IMG/VR virus record: IMGVR_UViG_3300006923_000078
Location: 1-33,087 of that record
DNA length: 33,087 nucleotides
DNA from: a virus
Reading direction: 5' to 3' (one strand)
Shown here: positions 27,229 through 33,087 of the stretch, in pieces
Position numbering within the stretch: the stretch's first letter is position 1
Layout of the letters: every line of letters starts with the position of its first letter
Notes under the pieces: model-generated
The model's input: only the letters and a program-made list of their open reading frames with translations
Told to the model about the DNA's origin: nothing
Databases searched by the model: none
Position numbers and translations under genes: made by a program

Positions 27229-28271
27229 TGGCTAGAACCAGGGACGTACTGTCAAATATAGGTCAGGCTGGGGCTCAGGTAGGGGAGGCACTCCTCAAGA
27301 TTGCTACCATAAAAGACCAGCGAGAAAGGGCAGCGGTAAGCAATGCCATAAATATGGCACAACTAGATCAAGCAAATCGCCGTATAGAGCTAGACCATGA
27401 GCGACTAAACACCAGCATAGCCCAACACGCTGATAACAAAGCAGCGAATCAGGGAACAGCTATGCGTTCAGAAGCGGGGATTTTACGACAGGACCTAGAT
27501 AATGGTCTAGACCTGGGCGAGATGTCTTTTAATGAGGCACTCAATAAAAGAGTGCGGGGAGAGGCGGTAGGTTCGTGGGGTGACTTCAACGACAGCCGAG
27601 CGGCTCTCAAGGAGAGACAGATTGCTGCAATCAATGTAGAGGCAAACATAAATCAAGCACAACAGCTTAGCGACCTGGGCTTCACTTCAAGTGGTCAACC
27701 GCACAGCACTCCAGGCTTAACTCCAGAGCAACAGGCTCAACACGATATGCGTTGGATCGATGCAGGCGGAACTACGTTTATGAGTTCGGTGCATCCAGAC
27801 TGGACGCCCGCAGAAGGTGAAAGATTGCTCAACCATGTTCAAGATATGGACCTAGCGACACTCAACGACGCCGAAAGAATGAAAATAGCTTTCACTGAAA
27901 ATGCCTTGGCGAATATAAACTTTGGTACGCGTGGTGCGGGTGGAAGACAGCCATTTAACCCTGTTGCTGCTGCTCCTGCGGACACAGTCAACCTCACACC
28001 TGGTAGCGACGGCATGGGCGGTGCGAGAGAAGGCCAGGAAGATTCCTTATTATTGGCACAGCCTTCTTCTACGGCAGTGGGAGGATCGGACACTCTTCTT
28101 ACAGGAGCATTCCAGGGAGCCCAGGGAGCAGAAAGCTCCGAGGATGCTGAGTTGAGGCAACAAGCACAACAAATTATGTCCATAAGGGGCGAAGACGGTC
28201 TCCCACCAATAGAAATTCGGGATATGACTGAAGACGAGGTAATGGAGTGGATTAGAAGGAACTCGTCATAA
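27228..28271 (+). CDS. Internal virion protein-like, helical
   Basis: 347 residues. The ATG overlaps the previous stop (TGATG). N-terminal half is helical ('VGEALLKIATIKDQRERAAVSNAINMAQLDQANRRIELDHERLNTSIAQHADNKAANQGT'), the middle has 'YSxxxx'-free polar linkers, and the C-terminus is acidic and flexible ('SSEDAELRQQAQQIMSIRGEDG'). No family recognised. Tight coupling to the giant gene downstream (TAATG) suggests it works with that protein. Confidence 0.63.
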   Translation: MARTRDVLSNIGQAGAQVGEALLKIATIKDQRERAAVSNAINMAQLDQANRRIELDHERLNTSIAQHADNKAANQGTAMRSEAGILRQDLDNGLDLGEMSFNEALNKRVRGEAVGSWGDFNDSRAALKERQIAAINVEANINQAQQLSDLGFTSSGQPHSTPGLTPEQQAQHDMRWIDAGGTTFMSSVHPDWTPAEGERLLNHVQDMDLATLNDAERMKIAFTENALANINFGTRGAGGRQPFNPVAAAPADTVNLTPGSDGMGGAREGQEDSLLLAQPSSTAVGGSDTLLTGAFQGAQGAESSEDAELRQQAQQIMSIRGEDGLPPIEIRDMTEDEVMEWIRRNSS

Positions 28272-31200
28272 TGGACCCAAGGACCCCAGCAGAGCTATTA
28301 AGGATAGCACGATCTAGAAGGCGGCCAGAGCAATCATTTATAGGTCCGCCAGCGATTGATAGTCCTTCCGTAGTGCCGCCACCACCAGAAAGGTCTCCAG
28401 ACGAGCTATTACAGCTTGCTAGGGCTGAGGCGGTAAGGCAAGCAGACGAGCACAGAGCTAGGGTAAGAGAGGGTGCGGGGATATCTACGTCGGTGGGAAA
28501 AGGTGACTTCGGGCTACCCGAGCTTCAGTTTCGGAGCACAGGCGAAACCTTGCCAGAATGGATGTTCAGCGGCATGGAAGCGGATGAGCCAATAAGAAAT
28601 TTTGTTCGCGGTGCGACAAGAACAACAGCAGAAACAGCACTGGGTTTCGTAGGTGGGTTCGGAGAGGCTCTAGGAAAAGCGGTTCGATGGGGTGCGGATG
28701 AGGGTAGCCTTCGGGACAGAATCGGAGACGAGCTTTTTGAAGCAGGCGGGACATACTACTCCATGCGAGATGCTATTCGACAGTCAACACAGGCAGAAAT
28801 GTATGACGATGAAGGCACTCGGTATACCGCACCTGGGTTCACGGCGGGATCTGTTGTTGGAGGGTTCGGCTCAGAGGCTGCAAAATATGTAGGAGGCGGC
28901 AGCGTCGTCAGGAGTGCTGTTGGTGGGGCACTGAAGGCGGCACCAGCCGTTACGAGGGTAGGCTCAAACGTAGCCAGTAGACTTCCTGGTACAGTCAGAA
29001 CATTACTCGGCTCGGCACCAGTAAAAGACGTATTAGCATTCCTTCCTGTGGACTATATCACAACTCAACGTGACGAAGACTCTGTGGCTTACATGGCAGA
29101 GATGTTTAGCAACGAAGAGTTTAGACAATCACTTAAAGACGACCCAGATCAGGCGTTTGGGTTGTTCGCTGGAGATAGGGGACAAAGGGCCTTAGAACTG
29201 ATAAACGTCGCCGCTTCCAAGGCGATGCAAACCGAAGCAGGAAAGCTAGCCTTTGAGGGGACCTTTGGCTTCGCGGCAGACTTGGGACTCAGGACCCTTG
29301 GAAAAGGTTTTGCGGCTACGAAGAGAGGGGCAGGAATGGTCGCGGATGCGGCACGAGACCCTGCTGGTGTTAGTGGACTCGATCCTGAATCCTTAATTAG
29401 GTCAACAGAGGAGAAGGCCGATGTTAACATCACAGAATCAGCAGACGAGGCGGTAGAGGAGAACACCGCGGCAAGCCACCGCATGGAGGATCTTGAGCAA
29501 ACATTTATTCGGTTCGGTTCGGGAGAAGAGTTAGATGAGTTTTACCGAATTGATGTTGAAGATTTCGGGGATTACCAGGAGTCCAAGTTCCGACGCAATG
29601 ATTACTCGGGTACACAATGTACTGGGTACGCTTGTGAGATCCAGGAACAACTTGGCGAAGACCGCGTGAAAGTTGTCGGGTTCTCAGATTCCGACAATCC
29701 TGGCACAATCTTTGACGGTAGCGATGCCACGTTAAGACCAGCGGCAGACGGGCATGACTTTGCCGTCGTGGACGACCGCTACATCGTTGATCCGTGGCTA
29801 ACTGAGTTCACAGAGTCACCTCGAGGCGTCTTTGACCTCCAGGACCCTGCTGACGCAGAAATGATCGCTCGTGTGTACGGCGATCCTGAGGTTTGGACCC
29901 CTTCTGGTGGAGATACTCGCGCCGTAAATCTTGAGGCACCGAGCCCGACCCTCGAGGCACCGAACATCAATGTCGCGACAGGGGCTAGAACAGTGGACCC
30001 GAGCACCCTGAATATGGGTGTTCCGCCGACAAAGGAAACGCCACTGCCGTCGGCTAAAGATAGACCAGCAAAAACTCCCAAGGACACAACGATTCATAGT
30101 CTGATAGACGATAGCGAGTCACTGATAGATGCGGAGGGCGAGCAGATAAGACAGGGATCAAATCATTTAATATCAGCCGTTGGCCACGCGTTAAAGGAGA
30201 GAGCGGAGAAGCTGTTTGGGGGAAGGACACTAGATATCTCCCACGATGGTAAGACTAGAAAGTTTACAAACGAAGATGACGTAGACTTGGTTGTGGAGAT
30301 GGGGATAAAGGAGATTGTGCGTGCGTTAAGCAAGGAAGGTAACGCAGCAGAGTGGTATCAAGCCGACCTGGACGAAGCCTACGAGATAACAATGAGGGGC
30401 TTGCACGAAAAGCACGGCGACGCAGTACTCAGAAATGGAGAAGCTGACCCCGAAATCGCAGAAAGCTTGCGAGTTGCTTTAGCTATCATGTCAGACGGGC
30501 AGGGTCCGAGAGAAAATCTTGATCACGCCGTCAAGCAGATGGACCACTATATAGAAAACGGCGTGTTTTCAGTAGAGCTAGGTGCTGGAAACAATGCCTC
30601 AAAAATGAACGACAATTTCGCCGTAGTTAACCAAATGGTGGAGCGTTTTGGCACGGACAACGCCTACAGGTTCCTGAACAGCGAAGTCACCATCAAGCAA
30701 TTAAAAGATGCTGGCTATGATGCGGGAGGCGAGCTAATGACTCAAGCGGTGAAAGCCAGTGCCATATTCGGACCCAAGGTCGGTGGCGGCTTTTTCCCCA
30801 ATGTAGGTGGAGACCTCGATCCGCTCACAATGGACAGGTGGTTTATGAGGTGGCTAGGCCGACTGACTGGGGACATTATGGTGGACCCGACTGATGCGAC
30901 ACAAAAGAGCGGTCGAGAAGCGTTACTCAAGGCTTTGCGTGACGAAGGAATTGATTTTAATCCAAAGGTGGATGCAGACGGAAAGAAATTGGGCGAAGCC
31001 GAGCAAATAGAAAGGATTACGGCAAAAGCTCGCGAAATCCGCAAAGAGTGGGAAGCAAAGTGGCGTGAGTCAGAGAAAGACAATAGACCTACGAAGCCCG
31101 AGTCCGCCAAAAAAGCCGAGACCCATATCGGCCATGTAGACGGGATGTTAAGGGATTCTCCTAAGAATGCAGGGGATAGGGCGGGCCATAGAAAGATTAT

Positions 31201-33087
31201 GAGGAGAATCCAAGAGGGTTTAGAGGTTGGTGGACATGGACGACACGAAATTTCGACGCTACAAGCACTTGTGTGGTTCCCAGAGAAGGAATTATATGGT
31301 AAATTAGGAGTGCCAGGGAAAAAAGATTGGACATTTTCCAGTGCCGCCAAGGAAATCTTTGGCGAATTAGAAGGCATCCCTATAAAACAGGAGACGTTAG
31401 ATGGCACAGCCAGAGAAGTTGACGGTACTAGAAGTGTTGATGAGGCTACCCAAATCCGAGAAGAGTCGTTTCGTGGACTCGCTGGAAAAAGGGGAACTCC
31501 GTTTAGAGAAGGGCTCGAGGAACAACAACTCAGGGGCATCCTCACTGAGTCCGCAATCGCACACAGACGCGAAGCCTCTATACGATTCAGAGAGTCGCAA
31601 GGGCTGGAAGGAAATTTCGATGGAAAGGTGGGAAGCACTCCTAAGAGATTACTAGGAGCAGGGGAAAAAGGGGGAGAGGCCCAGATATGGAAGGCGAGCA
31701 AGGCGGTTGAAAAGGTCTTCGGGCGGCTTGTTGATAGGCCAGCACTATACGAAATAACGGACGGTCAAGTATTCCACGACATGATAAAGGGTGCTATGAA
31801 AGAGCATCCCACAGGAGTGTCCGTGGAGGTGTACAAGCCCGAGGAATACAACGGTATGCGGCTCTTCCTCACGCAAGACGGCAAGGCTGGCTACGCCTTA
31901 AAAGACGACGAGATCGTGTCCGTGTTCAAGGCAACAGGGGCAAAAGGGAAACGAGGTTGGTCCGCTTACGCGTTGACACACGCTGTGGAGATGGGCGGCA
32001 GAAGGCTTGACGCGTTTGACACAGACCTTCCTGAGCTATACGCGATGGCTGGCTTTGAGACGACTGGACGCGTAGCCTTTAATGATGCAGTCGATGAGAA
32101 AACGGGTGAGTATTTATATGCCCCAACAGACTGGGACCCCAAGCAATATTCTCAATTTAGAGGCTTGCACGGAGAAGCTGGTAAGCCCGACATCGTCGCA
32201 ATGGTGTACAACCCAAAGTCACTGGGTAAATACAAACGTAGTGACGGCCAGGTATTTGACGACTACGGTGATATGATCGCGGATGCCGCTGAGAAAGCAG
32301 GGGGCGGACAAGCAGAGATAAAACTAGACGACGCCAGGGTGAATGTGGGGGCAAGGGAAGACTGGATGTTGCACTCTGCTAGACCGATTGGTGGGGCACT
32401 GGGGGGTGCTGCGTTAGGTGCCACGAGTACCGACGACCCCGAAGAGAGGGGCCGTAGAATGTTAACGTGGGGTGCCGCTGGGGCTGGGGTAGTGTATGGA
32501 TTTGGCAGGCTTAAGGGGTATCAGGAGAAGCATGGGAAAGGAGCTAAATTCGACCTAGAGGCCGAACAAGAAGCCAAGACGACGGCGTCCGATGAGTTTA
32601 TCGCGGCAATTAAAAGAGAGATGGACGCGGAAAACGTAACAATAGAAACAGGCAGGAAAACAGAGACACCGACCAAGGACACAACACCCGTCCTGCCGTC
32701 AACATTGAACAAGGCTGCACCAAGGTATCGGTCTGCCTCTCTGAAGTTTGAGAGCGACATAGACAGGGCTGCTTATATCGTTAGAAACAGAGACAAGCGG
32801 TCTCAGGGCGACCAGAAGTATGTAGAGTGGCTGGAAGCGAATGGGGTCAGTGAGGCTGAGGCGGTACAGCTTGGCAACAAGATCGCTAATAACCTGAAAG
32901 GCCTATACGAAGACGGTGCAGAAGAGATCGTGGTTGCTGCTGACGCCGACATGAACGCTCGCTTCCGACCACCCCCTAGCTCAACCAAGCCTGTTGACGC
33001 AAGAGACGCAGAGGATATAGACCCGAATGAGTTTGTTAACATCTCAAAGATCGTAGGAGATGGGTCTGAACGCCTTCAAGCACGCCT
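28271..33087 (+). CDS. Giant polyvalent ejected protein, partial (papain-like and GNAT-like domains)
   Basis: Open from ATG 28271 (TAATG overlap) to the window end: at least 1,605 residues. Order: Pro-rich N-terminus with repeated 'ELLxLAR'; Gly-rich membrane-prone stretches (about 105-260); a papain-like peptidase candidate at about 445-515 with C450 (QCTGYA), H495 (DGHDFAVV) and D507 (YIVDPW); a helical region with 'GPKVGGGFFPNVGGD' (834-848) and MDRWFMRWLGRLTG (about 854-867); a GNAT-like domain at about 1159-1315 (GYALKDDEIVSVFKATG, RRLDAFDTDLPELYAMAGFE, PDIVAMVYNP); a Gly-rich hairpin at about 1370-1415; and an 'LPSTLNKAAPRY...FESDIDRAAYIVRN' region from about 1474. This modular make-up is that of polyvalent proteins ejected with phage DNA. 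No stop seen in any codon. Confidence 0.85.
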   Translation, partial: MDPRTPAELLRIARSRRRPEQSFIGPPAIDSPSVVPPPPERSPDELLQLARAEAVRQADEHRARVREGAGISTSVGKGDFGLPELQFRSTGETLPEWMFSGMEADEPIRNFVRGATRTTAETALGFVGGFGEALGKAVRWGADEGSLRDRIGDELFEAGGTYYSMRDAIRQSTQAEMYDDEGTRYTAPGFTAGSVVGGFGSEAAKYVGGGSVVRSAVGGALKAAPAVTRVGSNVASRLPGTVRTLLGSAPVKDVLAFLPVDYITTQRDEDSVAYMAEMFSNEEFRQSLKDDPDQAFGLFAGDRGQRALELINVAASKAMQTEAGKLAFEGTFGFAADLGLRTLGKGFAATKRGAGMVADAARDPAGVSGLDPESLIRSTEEKADVNITESADEAVEENTAASHRMEDLEQTFIRFGSGEELDEFYRIDVEDFGDYQESKFRRNDYSGTQCTGYACEIQEQLGEDRVKVVGFSDSDNPGTIFDGSDATLRPAADGHDFAVVDDRYIVDPWLTEFTESPRGVFDLQDPADAEMIARVYGDPEVWTPSGGDTRAVNLEAPSPTLEAPNINVATGARTVDPSTLNMGVPPTKETPLPSAKDRPAKTPKDTTIHSLIDDSESLIDAEGEQIRQGSNHLISAVGHALKERAEKLFGGRTLDISHDGKTRKFTNEDDVDLVVEMGIKEIVRALSKEGNAAEWYQADLDEAYEITMRGLHEKHGDAVLRNGEADPEIAESLRVALAIMSDGQGPRENLDHAVKQMDHYIENGVFSVELGAGNNASKMNDNFAVVNQMVERFGTDNAYRFLNSEVTIKQLKDAGYDAGGELMTQAVKASAIFGPKVGGGFFPNVGGDLDPLTMDRWFMRWLGRLTGDIMVDPTDATQKSGREALLKALRDEGIDFNPKVDADGKKLGEAEQIERITAKAREIRKEWEAKWRESEKDNRPTKPESAKKAETHIGHVDGMLRDSPKNAGDRAGHRKIMRRIQEGLEVGGHGRHEISTLQALVWFPEKELYGKLGVPGKKDWTFSSAAKEIFGELEGIPIKQETLDGTAREVDGTRSVDEATQIREESFRGLAGKRGTPFREGLEEQQLRGILTESAIAHRREASIRFRESQGLEGNFDGKVGSTPKRLLGAGEKGGEAQIWKASKAVEKVFGRLVDRPALYEITDGQVFHDMIKGAMKEHPTGVSVEVYKPEEYNGMRLFLTQDGKAGYALKDDEIVSVFKATGAKGKRGWSAYALTHAVEMGGRRLDAFDTDLPELYAMAGFETTGRVAFNDAVDEKTGEYLYAPTDWDPKQYSQFRGLHGEAGKPDIVAMVYNPKSLGKYKRSDGQVFDDYGDMIADAAEKAGGGQAEIKLDDARVNVGAREDWMLHSARPIGGALGGAALGATSTDDPEERGRRMLTWGAAGAGVVYGFGRLKGYQEKHGKGAKFDLEAEQEAKTTASDEFIAAIKREMDAENVTIETGRKTETPTKDTTPVLPSTLNKAAPRYRSASLKFESDIDRAAYIVRNRDKRSQGDQKYVEWLEANGVSEAEAVQLGNKIANNLKGLYEDGAEEIVVAADADMNARFRPPPSSTKPVDARDAEDIDPNEFVNISKIVGDGSERLQAR

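Noticed and set aside
30742-31701. 319-residue minus-strand open frame
   Set aside because: It is the antisense shadow of the giant plus-strand gene; low-complexity Ser/Pro composition and no ribosome binding site.

Overview
This window is a piece of a double-stranded DNA tailed phage genome, probably a short-tailed (podovirus-like) phage of an aquatic bacterium. It carries terminase, portal, scaffold, capsid, fibre, nozzle-like and ejection-type genes in one rightward block, with no tail sheath, tape measure, tRNA or integrase. 'Marine' and 'podovirus' are inferences from gene order and from fibre and small-protein families; no host gene is present.

Layout. Positions 1-6027 are a leftward (minus-strand) arm of small, mostly unrecognised and often acidic genes around an ArdC-type antirestriction protein. 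The arm ends in a cut-off PD-(D/E)XK nuclease at the window edge. A divergent control region (6028-6253) separates it from the rightward arm: a winged-helix replication initiator with iteron-like repeats inside it, small and large terminase, a run of small overlapping genes (one a bare LuxR-type HTH), portal, scaffold, major capsid protein, head-completion proteins, a repetitive tail fibre split by a one-base frameshift, a nozzle-like protein, coiled-coil and glycine-rich ejection-type proteins, and a giant open-ended gene (28271 to the window end, at least 1,605 residues). That giant protein carries a papain-like C-H-D site and a GNAT-like domain.

Most striking system. Seven of the eight boundaries between consecutive leftward genes from 5551-6027 down to 1130-1777, plus the boundary from 1130-1777 to 581-904 (eight elements in total), hold on the minus strand what reads as a hammerhead self-cleaving ribozyme. 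Each has CUGANGA, GAAA, an A-U closed stem III, and a GUC or GUA cleavage site. Six are type I (stem I open; perfect 6-bp stem I with a different sequence in each copy). Two are type II (stem II open) and share a 5-bp loop-I pseudoknot. Stop codons of the upstream genes lie inside or beside the ribozymes, and short AU-rich leaders with strong Shine-Dalgarno sequences follow. The predicted effect is that a polycistronic early transcript cuts itself into single-gene mRNAs with structured 3' ends. Three similar promoter-like sites (TTGACA/TTGACC, 17-nt spacer; two with a GGGC-N4-GCCC palindrome next to the -10) head the transcription units. The rightward arm instead links genes by ATGA/TAATG stop-start overlaps and has no hammerhead cores in its gaps.
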